64,000 nucleotides of DNA from assembly GCF_013364355.1 (NCBI RefSeq), contig NZ_CP054931.1:868001-932000 (forward strand). The letters are read 5' to 3'. The DNA is from Stenotrophomonas sp. NA06056. GTDB lineage: Bacteria > Pseudomonadota > Gammaproteobacteria > Xanthomonadales > Xanthomonadaceae. Of this stretch, positions 22,616-31,109 are shown piece after piece. The translations under genes were made by a program, and so were the position numbers. Under the pieces are notes generated by a model. That model was given only the letters and a program-made list of their open reading frames with translations, was not told where the DNA came from and did not search any database. Within the stretch, counting starts at the first letter, position 1. Every line of letters begins with the position of its first letter.

Positions 22616-23830
22616 ATGAGCCATGAACTGGTCTACCTGCTGCTGATCTTCGCGCTGCTGGTGATCCCGCGCGCGCTGCAGCGGTTCAGCCTGCCCGCGC
22701 CCCTGACCTGCCTGCTGTTCGGCATCATCGGCATGCTCTGGCTGGGCGACCAGGCGCACGACGCGGTGATCGGCCTGCTGGCCACGCTCGGCATCTCCTC
22801 GCTGTTCCTGTTCGCCGGCCTGGAAGTGGACCTGCAGGCCCTGCGCCGCGGCATGTGGCCGCTGCTGGCGCATCTGGTCATCCGCAGTGCAACGTTGTTC
22901 GGCGTCGGCTGGTTGGCTTGGCGCTACGCGGGTCTGCCATGGCAGGCAGCAGGGCTGTTGGCGCTGGCGCTGCTGACCCCGTCCACCGGTTTCATCATGG
23001 ATTCGCTGTCGCGCTTGGGGCTGAGCGAAGACGAACGTTTCTGGGTCACCAGCAAGGCCATCGCTGGGGAACTGCTGGCCCTGGCGGCGTTGTTCATCGT
23101 GCTGCAGGCGGGGGATCCGGCACACATGGCGCTGTCCAGCACGGCGCTGCTGGCGATGATGGTCGGCCTGCCGTTGCTGTTCATCGCGCTCGGTCGCTGG
23201 GTTGCGCCGCACGCACCGGGCTCGGAATTCTCGCTGCTGGTGATGGTTGGCATGGTGGCGGCGTACATCACCTACCTGCTGGGTGTGTACTACCTGGTCG
23301 GTGCGTTCATCGCCGGCCTGGTCGCGCGCCTGCTGCACCAGCGCATGCCGCTGCTGGCCTCGCATGAAAACCTGCATGCGCTGCGCCTGTTCGCCTCGTT
23401 CTTCGTGCCGTTCTACTTCTTCAACGCCGGTACCAAGGTGCCCAGCGAAGCGCTGAGCTGGGAGGCGCTGGGGCTGGGCATCGTCATCACCATGGTGGTG
23501 TTGCCACTGCGCATCGCCGTGGTCTGGCTGCAGCGCCGGGTGATGTTCGGTGAGAGCTTCCGCAGCAGCCTGCGCGTATCGCTGGCGCTGGCACCTACGT
23601 TGATCTTCACGCTGGTGCTGGCCGCGATCATGCGTGATCGCTTCCAGATTCCGGCGGTGCTGTTCGGTGCGTTGCTGTTGTACGCCGCATTGACCACGCT
23701 GCTGCCCTCGCTGGTGTTCCGCACGCCGTTCGATGTCGACCCGGTCGAGCAGGAGCCGGCAGGGCAGGGCGAAGATGCGCCGGTGGCGGCGACGGAAGTG
23801 GTTGCCGCCGCCCCAGCAGCCGAGCGTTGA
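22616..23830 (+). CDS. CPA2-family cation:proton antiporter, membrane domain only
   Basis: 404 residues with about 12 transmembrane helices of the Na+/H+-exchanger fold (LTCLLFGIIGMLWLGDQ and STGFIMDSLSRLGLSEDE). Unlike the antiporter at 14-15.7 kb, it has no C-terminal NAD-binding domain; it ends in a short Ala/Glu-rich tail. It is expected to move monovalent cations against protons in the inner membrane. Start at 22616 is supported by GGAAG seven bases upstream. Distinct from, not a recent duplicate of, the other antiporter. Confidence 0.85.
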   Translation: MSHELVYLLLIFALLVIPRALQRFSLPAPLTCLLFGIIGMLWLGDQAHDAVIGLLATLGISSLFLFAGLEVDLQALRRGMWPLLAHLVIRSATLFGVGWLAWRYAGLPWQAAGLLALALLTPSTGFIMDSLSRLGLSEDERFWVTSKAIAGELLALAALFIVLQAGDPAHMALSSTALLAMMVGLPLLFIALGRWVAPHAPGSEFSLLVMVGMVAAYITYLLGVYYLVGAFIAGLVARLLHQRMPLLASHENLHALRLFASFFVPFYFFNAGTKVPSEALSWEALGLGIVITMVVLPLRIAVVWLQRRVMFGESFRSSLRVSLALAPTLIFTLVLAAIMRDRFQIPAVLFGALLLYAALTTLLPSLVFRTPFDVDPVEQEPAGQGEDAPVAATEVVAAAPAAER

Positions 23831-23886
23831 GGCAAACCCCGGAAGCGCGGTTTGCGCGCATCGGCCATGGCCGTTAGGGTTGGGGC

Positions 23887-24528
23887 ATGAAACCGATCGC
23901 CGCTGTTGCTTCCGCCATCGCCCTGCTCGGCCTCGTCGCCTGCTCGCAGCCATCGCACACGGTCAACCACGATCTGGCCACCGCACCGGCCGACGCCTTC
24001 ATGGCCGCCATCGCGGCCCATTGCGGCCAAGCCTACGAAGGCAAGGTGGTGGAGGACACGCCGGCACCCACTGGCAAAGATCCCTTTGCCGGGCAGAAGC
24101 TGGTGATGCACGTGCGTGGCTGTGCCGACCCGGGGCATGAGCTGCGCATCCCGTTCCACGTGGGCGATGACCATTCGCGTACCTGGGTGTTGACCCGCAC
24201 CGAGCACGGCGTGCGCCTGAAGCACGATCACCGCCACGCCGATGGCAGCCCCGATGCGATCACGCTGTACGGGGGCGACAGCACGCCGCCGGGCACCGCC
24301 GAACGCCAGCAGTTCCCCGCCGATGGCGAATCGGTGGCGATGTTCCGTCGTGCCGATATGCTGGCCTCGACCCACAACACCTGGGCGATGGAGATCGAGC
24401 CGGACCAGCGCTTCGTCTACGAACTGACCCGTCCGGAGGGCCGTCGATTCCGGGTCCAGTTCGATCTCAGCAAGCCGGTCGCATTGCCGCCGGCGCCCTG
24501 GGGTGATGCAGCGGCGCCGGCACCCTGA
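23887..24528 (+). CDS. Hypothetical lipoprotein
   Basis: 213 residues. A type II signal with lipobox LVAC (Cys19) predicts a lipid-anchored envelope protein. The mature part has two further Cys residues (in AAHCGQAYEG and VRGCADPG) that could form a disulfide, and a beta-rich region with VGDDHSRTWVLTRTEHGVRLKHDHRHADGSPD. I do not recognise the family; similar small lipoproteins are common in Xanthomonadaceae. It starts 56 bp after the antiporter, so co-transcription is possible. Confidence 0.75.
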   Translation: MKPIAAVASAIALLGLVACSQPSHTVNHDLATAPADAFMAAIAAHCGQAYEGKVVEDTPAPTGKDPFAGQKLVMHVRGCADPGHELRIPFHVGDDHSRTWVLTRTEHGVRLKHDHRHADGSPDAITLYGGDSTPPGTAERQQFPADGESVAMFRRADMLASTHNTWAMEIEPDQRFVYELTRPEGRRFRVQFDLSKPVALPPAPWGDAAAPAP

Positions 24529-24561
24529 TCGGCGCCCTGGCATGCTGCCGCGGACAGCCCG

Positions 24562-24637
24562 GTAGCGCCGGGCCATGCCCGGCGGCTTTCAAGCGGAGAC
24601 CCTGCCGCTGCGCTCGCCGGGCATGGCCCGGCGCTAC
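24562..24637. repeat. SMAG inverted dimer (GTAGCGCCGGGC type)
   Basis: Plus unit at 24562-24584 and minus unit at 24615-24637, between convergent genes, with the same sequence type and spacing style as the pair at 20464-20530. Confidence 0.85.
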
Positions 24638-24640
24638 CCC

Positions 24641-25381
24641 TCAGCGCGTGCCGAAGCGCGCCCGGCAGCCGTTGCTGACCCACACGTTGCCACGCGAGTA
24701 GCCCCAGGTCCGACCTTCCTGGCAGGCACTGCCGGACAGCTGCTGCTGCAGCACCGGCCGGCCCTGGCGGTCGTCCCAGTTGCAGCTCTGCTGGCGGTTG
24801 TTGTTGCTGCTGCAGGTCACGGTGTAGTTGCTGTTGCCGCCCCCCCAGCCGCCGCCATTGCCGCCGCCCCAACCACCGCGGGCTTCGGCGAACTCGGCGC
24901 GGCAGCCGCGGTTGACCCAGATTGCGCCGTTGCGCACGCCCCAGTTCTGGCCTTCCACGCATTGGGTACCGGAGATCTGCCGGACCACGCGCGCGTTGCG
25001 CCAGCCGACCGGGCAGCTGCGCTCACGGTTGTCCTGGCTTTCGCAGCGCACGGTGCCGCCGCTGCCGTTGCCGCCGCCCCAGCCGCCACCGTTGCCGCCC
25101 CCCCAGCCGCCGCGGCCCTGGGTGAACTCGGCGCGGCAGCCGTTGTTGACCCAGATGCTGCCATTGCGGGTGCCCCAGGTGCGGCCCTCCACGCAGGCCG
25201 AGCCGGACAATTGGCGGACCAGTTGGGCGTCGCGCCAACCGGTGTTGCAGACACGTTCGCGGTTGTTCTGGCTCTCGCAGCGGACCACCCCGCTCTGCGC
25301 GGCGGCAGGTGCGGAGGGCAGGGCGAGCGCGGTAAAGCTACCGAGGATCACGGCCAGGCTGGCCAGGGACAGCGGTTTCAT
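24641..25381 (-). CDS. Secreted protein with three DUF3011 repeats
   Basis: 246 residues. A signal peptide (about 1-29, ending APAAAQ) precedes three copies of a ~60-residue module with the pattern C-x-S-x-x-x-x-R-x-x-C, then RQ-x-S-G-x-x-C-x-E-G-x-x-WG, then IWV-x-x-GCRAEF. This matches DUF3011. Modules are joined by Gly/Trp linkers such as GGWGGGNGGGWGGGN. The four or so Cys per module suggest disulfides in the periplasm or outside the cell; function is unknown. It is divergent from aspS. The open frame continues far upstream opposite aspS, but the gene clearly starts at the signal peptide. Confidence 0.88.
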   Translation of the reverse strand: MKPLSLASLAVILGSFTALALPSAPAAAQSGVVRCESQNNRERVCNTGWRDAQLVRQLSGSACVEGRTWGTRNGSIWVNNGCRAEFTQGRGGWGGGNGGGWGGGNGSGGTVRCESQDNRERSCPVGWRNARVVRQISGTQCVEGQNWGVRNGAIWVNRGCRAEFAEARGGWGGGNGGGWGGGNSNYTVTCSSNNNRQQSCNWDDRQGRPVLQQQLSGSACQEGRTWGYSRGNVWVSNGCRARFGTR

Positions 25382-25540
25382 GGCGACATCCCCATACGGG
25401 AGTAGGTGCGCGACTATAAGGACCGGGGCGATCAAGCCCGCGTGACCGTCTGCATTTGCCCCCGCCGGGGCCTCGGCCGCAGAATAAGAGGCTTTCCGGC
25501 CCCCATCAGGCGCCGGCGTTCTCCAGCGGAGCTTTCCCCC

Positions 25541-27292
25541 ATGCGTACCCACTTCTGCGGCCTGGTCGATGAGACCCTGATTGGCCAGACTGTCACCCTC
25601 GCCGGCTGGACCGACGTGGCCCGTAACCAGGGCGGCGTCTGCTTCATCGATCTCCGGGATCATGAAGGCATCGTGCAGGTGACGGTGGAGCTCGACAACG
25701 CCGAAGTATTCGCCGTGGCCGCCAGCCTGGGCTATGAGGACGTGTTGCAGGTGGAAGGTGTGGTCCGCGCCCGCCACGCAGTGAATGACAAGCTGCGCAC
25801 GGGCAAGGTGGAAGTGATCGCCACTGCAATCACCGTGCTGAACAAGGCCGCGCCGCTGCCGTTCCACGCCCACGAGAACCCGGGCGAAGAAACCCGCCTG
25901 AAGTACCGCTACCTGGACCTGCGCCGTCCGGAAATGCAGCGCATGCAGCGCACCCGCATCAAGCTGGTGCAGGCCCTGCGCCGCCACCTGGACGAAAAGG
26001 GCTTCCAGGACATCGAAACGCCGATCCTGACCAAGGCCACCCCGGAAGGCGCACGCGACTTCCTGGTGCCGGCGCGCATGCACCCGGGCGAGTTCTACGC
26101 CCTGCCGCAGAGCCCGCAGTTGTTCAAGCAGATCCTGATGGTGGCCGGCTTCGACCGCTACTACCAGATTGCCCGCTGCTTCCGCGACGAGGCCCTGCGT
26201 GCCGACCGCCAGCTGGAATTCACCCAGCTGGACATGGAGTTCGCCTTCGTCCGCGAGCGCGACGTGCAGGACTTCGTCGAAGACATGATCCGCGGCATCT
26301 TCAAGGAAGTGGTCGACGTCGAGCTGGACGCCAGCTTCCCGCGCATGACCTGGGCCGAAGCCATGCGCCGCTACGGTTCGGACAAGCCGGACCTGCGCAT
26401 CGCGCTGGAACTGGTGGACGTGGCCGAGCTGGTCAAGGCCAGCGAGTTCCCGGTGTTCACCTCCGCTGCCAATGATGCCGATGGCCGCGTCGCCGCGTTG
26501 CGCATCCCGGGCGGTGCGTCGCTGTCGCGCAAGCAGATCGATGAGTACGCCGCGCATGCCGCCAAGTACGGCGCCAAGGGCCTGGCCTACATCAAGGTGG
26601 GCGAGACCGGTGAAATCAGCTCGCCGATCCAGAAGTTCTTCAGCGAAGAAAGCTTCGCTGCGCTGGTCGCCCACGTCGGCGCCGGCAACGGCGACATCGT
26701 GTTCTTCGGTGCCGGTGGCTACAACAAGGTGTCCGACTTCATGGGCGCGCTGCGCCTGAAGGCCGGCAAGGACTTCGGCCTGGTCGCCGACGGCTGGGCG
26801 CCGCTGTGGGTCACCGACTTCCCGATGTTCGAGTGGGACGAGGAAGAACAGCGTTACGTTGCCCTGCATCACCCCTTCACCGCGCCGGCCGTGGACGACA
26901 TCGCCGACCTGCGCGCCAATGCCCGTACCGCCGTATCGCGCGGCTACGACATGGTGCTCAACGGCAATGAAATCGGCGGCGGTTCGATCCGTATCCACCG
27001 TCCGGACATGCAGAGCGCGGTGTTCGAGCTGCTGGGCATCGGTGCCGAAGAGGCCCGTGCCAAGTTCGGCTTCCTGCTCGACGCGCTGAACTACGGCGCG
27101 CCGCCGCACGGCGGCATCGCCTTCGGCATCGACCGTATCGCCGCGCTGATGGCCGGCACCGAGTCGATCCGCGACGTCATCCCGTTCCCGAAGACCACCG
27201 GTGCACAGGATCTGATGACCGACGCGCCGTCGCCGATCGTCGACGCGCAGCTGGCCGAAGTACACATCCAGGTTCGCCCCAAGACCAACTGA
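25541..27292 (+). CDS. aspS: Aspartyl-tRNA synthetase
   Basis: 583 residues, bacterial-type class II synthetase. N-terminal OB fold for the anticodon ([23 protein letters not shown]), class II motifs including [29 protein letters not shown], the bacterial GAD insertion in the middle, and motif 3 near the C-terminus ([12 protein letters not shown]). Charges tRNA-Asp in the cytosol. ATG at 25541 has GGAG nine bases upstream. A small acidic-protein gene follows after 16 bp and is probably co-transcribed. Confidence 0.98.
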   Translation: MRTHFCGLVDETLIGQTVTLAGWTDVARNQGGVCFIDLRDHEGIVQVTVELDNAEVFAVAASLGYEDVLQVEGVVRARHAVNDKLRTGKVEVIATAITVLNKAAPLPFHAHENPGEETRLKYRYLDLRRPEMQRMQRTRIKLVQALRRHLDEKGFQDIETPILTKATPEGARDFLVPARMHPGEFYALPQSPQLFKQILMVAGFDRYYQIARCFRDEALRADRQLEFTQLDMEFAFVRERDVQDFVEDMIRGIFKEVVDVELDASFPRMTWAEAMRRYGSDKPDLRIALELVDVAELVKASEFPVFTSAANDADGRVAALRIPGGASLSRKQIDEYAAHAAKYGAKGLAYIKVGETGEISSPIQKFFSEESFAALVAHVGAGNGDIVFFGAGGYNKVSDFMGALRLKAGKDFGLVADGWAPLWVTDFPMFEWDEEEQRYVALHHPFTAPAVDDIADLRANARTAVSRGYDMVLNGNEIGGGSIRIHRPDMQSAVFELLGIGAEEARAKFGFLLDALNYGAPPHGGIAFGIDRIAALMAGTESIRDVIPFPKTTGAQDLMTDAPSPIVDAQLAEVHIQVRPKTN

Positions 27293-27308
27293 TCAGGAGA
27301 TCCAGGCA

Positions 27309-27644
27309 ATGACCGAGTTTGCGTTTTCGCTGGAGTGGGAAAAGCTGGGCAATGAAGGCTCCGAGGCCAACCTGGTCACCGAGCGTGCACGTGTCTTTGG
27401 TGGTTGGCTGGTCCGCGTCGGTACCAACCCGTCGGCCATGGCCCTGACCTTCGTCGCCGACGGCGAAGGTCGCTGGGACGGTGAAGACTTCGGCGTCGAG
27501 GATTACGAAGACGACGAAGAGGAAGAGTACGACGAGGACGAGGAAGGCGAGGAAGAGGAAGAGGGCGAGGAAGAAGAGGACGACGAGGAATACGAAGAAG
27601 AGGAAGAGGAAGAAGACGACAAGGAGCCGGCGGAGCGGGCTTGA
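27309..27644 (+). CDS. Small protein with extreme poly-Asp/Glu C-terminal tail
   Basis: 111 residues. Residues 1-60 look like a compact domain (MTEFAFSLEWEKLGNEGSEA to GEGRWDGEDF); roughly 63-106 are almost entirely Asp and Glu with a few Tyr and Gly. The coding strand there (27490-27625) is a near-pure purine tract. AGGAG nine bases before the ATG and the 16-bp gap to aspS support a real gene in that operon; the downstream GNAT frame touches its end. Unrecognised family. The tail could mimic nucleic acid or bind basic proteins, as in other acidic-tailed proteins, but that is inference. Confidence 0.8.
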   Translation: MTEFAFSLEWEKLGNEGSEANLVTERARVFGGWLVRVGTNPSAMALTFVADGEGRWDGEDFGVEDYEDDEEEEYDEDEEGEEEEEGEEEEDDEEYEEEEEEEDDKEPAERA

Positions 27645-27676
27645 CCCGAACCGTTGTCCTGACGTCAACTCGACCC

Positions 27677-28198
27677 ATGTATTCGATCCGCCGCGCCACT
27701 GTGGACGACGCGCCGACCCTGTCGGCGCTGGCCGCGCGCACGTTCACCGAAACCTTCGGCCATCTTTATCCGCCGCAGGACCTGCAGGCCTTCCTCGATG
27801 AGGCCTACACGGTCGAGCGCCAGCGCGTGATCCTGGCTCACCCGGATTACGCGGTGTGGCTGCTGGAGCTGGACGGGGAGGCGGTCGGCCATGCCGCCGC
27901 CGGCCCCTGTGGGTTGCCGCATCCGGACGTGAAGCCCGGTGACGGCGAACTCAAGCGCCTGTACCTGGTGAAGACGCAGCAGAGCTGCGGCTGGGGCAGC
28001 CGCCTGCTGGAAACCGCACTGGCCTGGCTGGAGCGCGACGGCCCGCGCACGCTGTGGCTGGGCGTGTGGTCGGAGAACTTCGGCGCCCAGCGCTTCTACG
28101 CCCGGTATGGTTTCGAAAAGGCCGGCGAGTACCTGTTCCCGGTGGGCGACACCAACGATCTTGAATTCATCCTGCGCCGTCTGCCGCATCCGGCCTGA
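27677..28198 (+). CDS. GNAT-family N-acetyltransferase (paralogue 1)
   Basis: 173 residues. Acetyl-CoA loop region LKRLYLVKTQQSCGWGSRLLETAL and the terminal GVWSENFGAQRFYARYGFEKAGEY are typical of GNATs. The ATG at 27677 is chosen because it aligns with the start of the paralogue at 49.8-50.3 kb (MYSIRRAT against MSLQIRRAT). A TTG at 27641 that overlaps the preceding stop is the alternative and would mean translational coupling. Acceptor substrate unknown. Probably the third gene of the aspS operon. Confidence 0.85.
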   Translation: MYSIRRATVDDAPTLSALAARTFTETFGHLYPPQDLQAFLDEAYTVERQRVILAHPDYAVWLLELDGEAVGHAAAGPCGLPHPDVKPGDGELKRLYLVKTQQSCGWGSRLLETALAWLERDGPRTLWLGVWSENFGAQRFYARYGFEKAGEYLFPVGDTNDLEFILRRLPHPA

Positions 28199-28275
28199 CG
28201 CCGTTCACTGCCGCTTGCCCCTGGCTTCTGTTCAATCACCGTAGTTCCGCCCCGCTGACCGCCAGGCTGTTGCAC

Positions 28276-28908
28276 ATGACTCCCCCCGTTCTTCTGTTGC
28301 ATGGCATCTGGAATGCCCGTGCCTGGGTTGGGCCGCTGGCCTGGCGCCTGCGCGCGCGTGGCTTCCAGGTCCATACCTTTGGCTACTCGTCCGTATTTGG
28401 TGGCCCCGATGTGGCCGTCCCGCAGTTGCTGCAGCGGCTGGCAGACGCAGGCCCGCTGTCGCTGGTCGGGCACAGCCTGGGTGGCCTGCTGGCGCTGGAA
28501 GCCCTGCGCCGGCAGCCGCAGCTGCCCGTGCAGCGCGTGGTCTGCCTGGGTTCGCCACTGCGCGGTAGCGGCACCGCGCGCTCGTTGTCCGAACATGGTT
28601 GGGGCCTGGCGCTGGGCCGCAGCAGCGAACTGCTGCTGGATGGGCTGCCGGACTGGCGCGGCAAGGCCGCGGTCGGCCTGATCGCAGGTTCGGTGCCGCA
28701 TGGGCTGGGCAGCCTGCTCGGGGCGCTGGATGACGATTCCGACGGCACCGTGGCGCTGGCCGAGACCCGCCTACCGGGCCTGGCCGACCACTGCGTGGTG
28801 CGCACCAGCCATAGTGGCCTGGTGGTGTCGCCGGATGCCGCACGGCAGACCGCGCATTTCCTCCGCCATGGCCAGTTCGATCACACCCGCGACGCCGCCG
28901 CCGCGTAG
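28276..28908 (+). CDS. Small alpha/beta hydrolase
   Basis: 210 residues. Begins with the strand-loop PVLLLHGIWNARAW (oxyanion-hole HG), has the nucleophile elbow GHSLGG, and a late His in RTSHSGLVVS as the likely catalytic base. This pattern fits lipase/esterase-like cytosolic hydrolases. No signal peptide. The TAG stop lies within a GTAG tetranucleotide that begins a repeat, so the 3' end was apparently set by repeat sequence. No clear ribosome-binding site; a TTG two codons upstream is possible. Confidence 0.8.
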   Translation: MTPPVLLLHGIWNARAWVGPLAWRLRARGFQVHTFGYSSVFGGPDVAVPQLLQRLADAGPLSLVGHSLGGLLALEALRRQPQLPVQRVVCLGSPLRGSGTARSLSEHGWGLALGRSSELLLDGLPDWRGKAAVGLIAGSVPHGLGSLLGALDDDSDGTVALAETRLPGLADHCVVRTSHSGLVVSPDAARQTAHFLRHGQFDHTRDAAAA

Positions 28909-28966
28909 GTTGGTGGGTGCGAACCGTTGGTTCGCACGCCTTTCGCCGGGCATGGCCCGGCGCTAC
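28905..28966. repeat. GTGCGAACC palindrome plus SMAG unit
   Basis: GTAG at 28905-28908 precedes GGTGGGTGCGAACCGTTGGTTCGCAC (28912-28937), in which GTGCGAACC pairs with GGTTCGCAC; an identical copy occurs at 41722-41747. A minus-oriented SMAG unit of the CGCCGGGCATGG type follows at 28944-28966. Confidence 0.8.
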
Positions 28967-29070
28967 CGGGGCGCCAAGCCCTGCGGCATCTGGCCGCCCT
29001 CGACACGGTGGCCCGGCCCGATCAGGTAGAATCCGCGGCCTTATCCATCAACGCACGTACGGAAAGACCC

Positions 29071-29802
29071 ATGGGTAGAGGCCCCTCCATCGAGAACCGC
29101 AAAAACGCGTCTGACGCGAAGCGCGGCAAGATTTTCACCAAGATCATCCGTGAGATCGGCGTGGCCGCGCGCGGCGGTGGAGGCGACCCCAACAACAACC
29201 CGCGCCTGCGTGTGGCCGTGGACAAAGCGTTGACCGCGAACATGTCCAAGGACGTGATCGAGCGCGCCATCAAGAAGGCCACCGGTGAACTGGAAGGCGT
29301 CGAGTACGAAGAGATCCGCTACGAGGGCTACGCGCCTGGTGGCGTGGCCGTCATCGTCGACTGCCTGACCGACAACCGCGTGCGCACTGTGGCCGATGTC
29401 CGCCATGCGTTCAGCAAGTGCGGCGGCAACATGGGCACCGAAGGCTCGGTCAGCTTCATGTTCAAGCGCGTGGGCGTGCTGCATTTCGCCGCCGGCGCCG
29501 ATGAGGACGCCATCTCCGAAGCGGCCATCGAGGCTGGCGCGGATGACATCGTGGTCTACCCGGAGGATGGCGCGATCGACGTGCTCACCGCCGCGGACAG
29601 CTTCCACGCGGTCAAGGATGCGATGCGGGCGGCGGGCCGCACGCCGGACCACGCCGAGCTGACCTTCCGCGCCGACAATGACATCAAGGTCGAGGGCGAC
29701 ACCGTCCTGCAGGTCAAGAAGCTGCTGGACATGCTGGAAGACCTCGACGACGTGCAGGACGTGTACTCCAACGCCGATCTCGGCGCGGACGCCTACGCCT
29801 GA
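29071..29802 (+). CDS. yebC: YebC/PmpR-family protein
   Basis: 243 residues with the full YebC signature ([25 protein letters not shown], then [18 protein letters not shown]). Members were described as DNA-binding regulators and more recently as ribosome-associated factors that help translate difficult motifs. Start at 29071 follows GGAAAG; a frame extension upstream is not conserved. It heads the ruvC-ruvA block as in many gammaproteobacteria, with 129 bp before ruvC. Confidence 0.95.
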   Translation: MGRGPSIENRKNASDAKRGKIFTKIIREIGVAARGGGGDPNNNPRLRVAVDKALTANMSKDVIERAIKKATGELEGVEYEEIRYEGYAPGGVAVIVDCLTDNRVRTVADVRHAFSKCGGNMGTEGSVSFMFKRVGVLHFAAGADEDAISEAAIEAGADDIVVYPEDGAIDVLTAADSFHAVKDAMRAAGRTPDHAELTFRADNDIKVEGDTVLQVKKLLDMLEDLDDVQDVYSNADLGADAYA

Positions 29803-29931
29803 ACGGACGCTCCACCGGTCGCCTTTGGCGGCCGGTGAGCGGACAATGCGGACCATGATGACCCCAGACGTTTCCAGCCATCACCGCCGCATGCGTCCTT
29901 CCCGGATCGGCGGCTTCGGCGTGTGTGCCGC

Positions 29932-30453
29932 ATGACCCGTATTCTCGGCATCGACCCGGGTTCGCAACGGACCGGCGTCGGCATCATTGATGTCGATGCC
30001 AGCGGCCGGGTCAGCCACGTGCACCACCAGCCGCTGGTCCTGCTCGGCGCCGATGACTTCCCGCAGCGCATGAAGCTGCTGGTGCTGGGCCTGGCCGACC
30101 TGTGCCGCGAGTACCAGCCGCAGGAAGTGGCCATCGAAAAGGTGTTCATGGCGCGCAACCCCGATTCGGCGCTGAAGCTGGGCCAGGCCCGCGGCGCGGC
30201 GATTTCGGCGGTGGTGCTGCGCGACCTGCCGGTGCACGAATACGCCGCCAGCGAGATCAAGCTGGCGGTGGTCGGTCGTGGCGGCGCCGAAAAGCAACAG
30301 GTTCAACACATGGTCGGGCTCATGCTCAACCTGAAAACCAAGCTGCAGGCCGACGCGGCCGACGCGTTGGCCGTGGCCATCACCCATGCCCACGTAAGGG
30401 CAACGGCCAACCGCCTGGGGCTGACTGCCCGCCAGGCGTGGGGTCGCAAATGA
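29932..30453 (+). CDS. ruvC: RuvC Holliday-junction resolvase
   Basis: 173 residues. Starts [18 protein letters not shown], with the first catalytic Asp in GIDPGS; the Glu of AIEKVF and the acidic pair of [12 protein letters not shown] complete the RNase H-like site. Cleaves Holliday junctions brought by RuvAB. The ATG at 29932 follows a GTG three codons earlier; the ATG matches the family start. ruvA begins 13 bp after the stop, so they form one operon. Confidence 0.97.
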   Translation: MTRILGIDPGSQRTGVGIIDVDASGRVSHVHHQPLVLLGADDFPQRMKLLVLGLADLCREYQPQEVAIEKVFMARNPDSALKLGQARGAAISAVVLRDLPVHEYAASEIKLAVVGRGGAEKQQVQHMVGLMLNLKTKLQADAADALAVAITHAHVRATANRLGLTARQAWGRK

Positions 30454-30466
30454 GGAGCTGCACGCA

Positions 30467-31060
30467 ATGATCGGTCGACTGCGCGGAATCGTCGCCTACA
30501 AGGCGCCGCCGTGGCTGGTGGTGGACGTCAACGGGGTGGGTTACGAGCTGGAGGCGCCGATGAGCACCTTCTACGACCTGCCCGAGCTGGGCCGTGAGGT
30601 CATCCTCTACACCCACTATTCGCAGAAGGAAGACAGCGTCTCGCTGTACGGCTTCCTGCGCGAGGGCGAGCGCCGCTTGTTCCGCGACGTGCAGAAGGTC
30701 AGCGGCATCGGCGCGAAGATCGCGCTGGCCGTGCTGTCCGGCGTCACTGTCGAAGAATTCGCCCGCATGGTCCAGGCCGGCGACATCACCGCGCTGACCC
30801 GCATCCCCGGCATCGGCAAGAAGACCGCCGAGCGCATGGTGCTGGAACTGCGTGATCGCGCGGCCCAGTTCGGCGCCGGTGGCGCACTGCCGACCGGCAG
30901 TGGCCCGGCTCCCGCTGATCCGCTGTCCGATGCCACCGTGGCGCTGCAGCAGTTGGGCTATAAGCCCACCGAGGCGGCGCGGATGGCGCGCGAGGCCTTC
31001 AACGAAGGCGACGAAGTGGCCACCGTCATCCGCAAGGCCCTGCAATCGGCGCTGCGCTGA
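30467..31060 (+). CDS. ruvA: RuvA Holliday-junction DNA-binding subunit
   Basis: 197 residues: N-terminal OB fold ([31 protein letters not shown]), two helix-hairpin-helix motifs ([15 protein letters not shown] and [18 protein letters not shown]) and the C-terminal domain III that touches RuvB. Tetramers hold the four-way junction. Unusually for the genus-wide ruvAB pairing, the next gene is kup and not ruvB. Confidence 0.97.
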   Translation: MIGRLRGIVAYKAPPWLVVDVNGVGYELEAPMSTFYDLPELGREVILYTHYSQKEDSVSLYGFLREGERRLFRDVQKVSGIGAKIALAVLSGVTVEEFARMVQAGDITALTRIPGIGKKTAERMVLELRDRAAQFGAGGALPTGSGPAPADPLSDATVALQQLGYKPTEAARMAREAFNEGDEVATVIRKALQSALR

Positions 31061-31109
31061 GCCGCTCCGTTTCCCTTCCAATCACACCCTGAGCTTCGCC
31101 AGGAGCCCC

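Noticed and set aside
25382..27265. Very long minus-strand open frame opposite aspS
   Set aside because: A mirror of aspS codon usage; the real minus-strand gene starts at its signal peptide at 25381.
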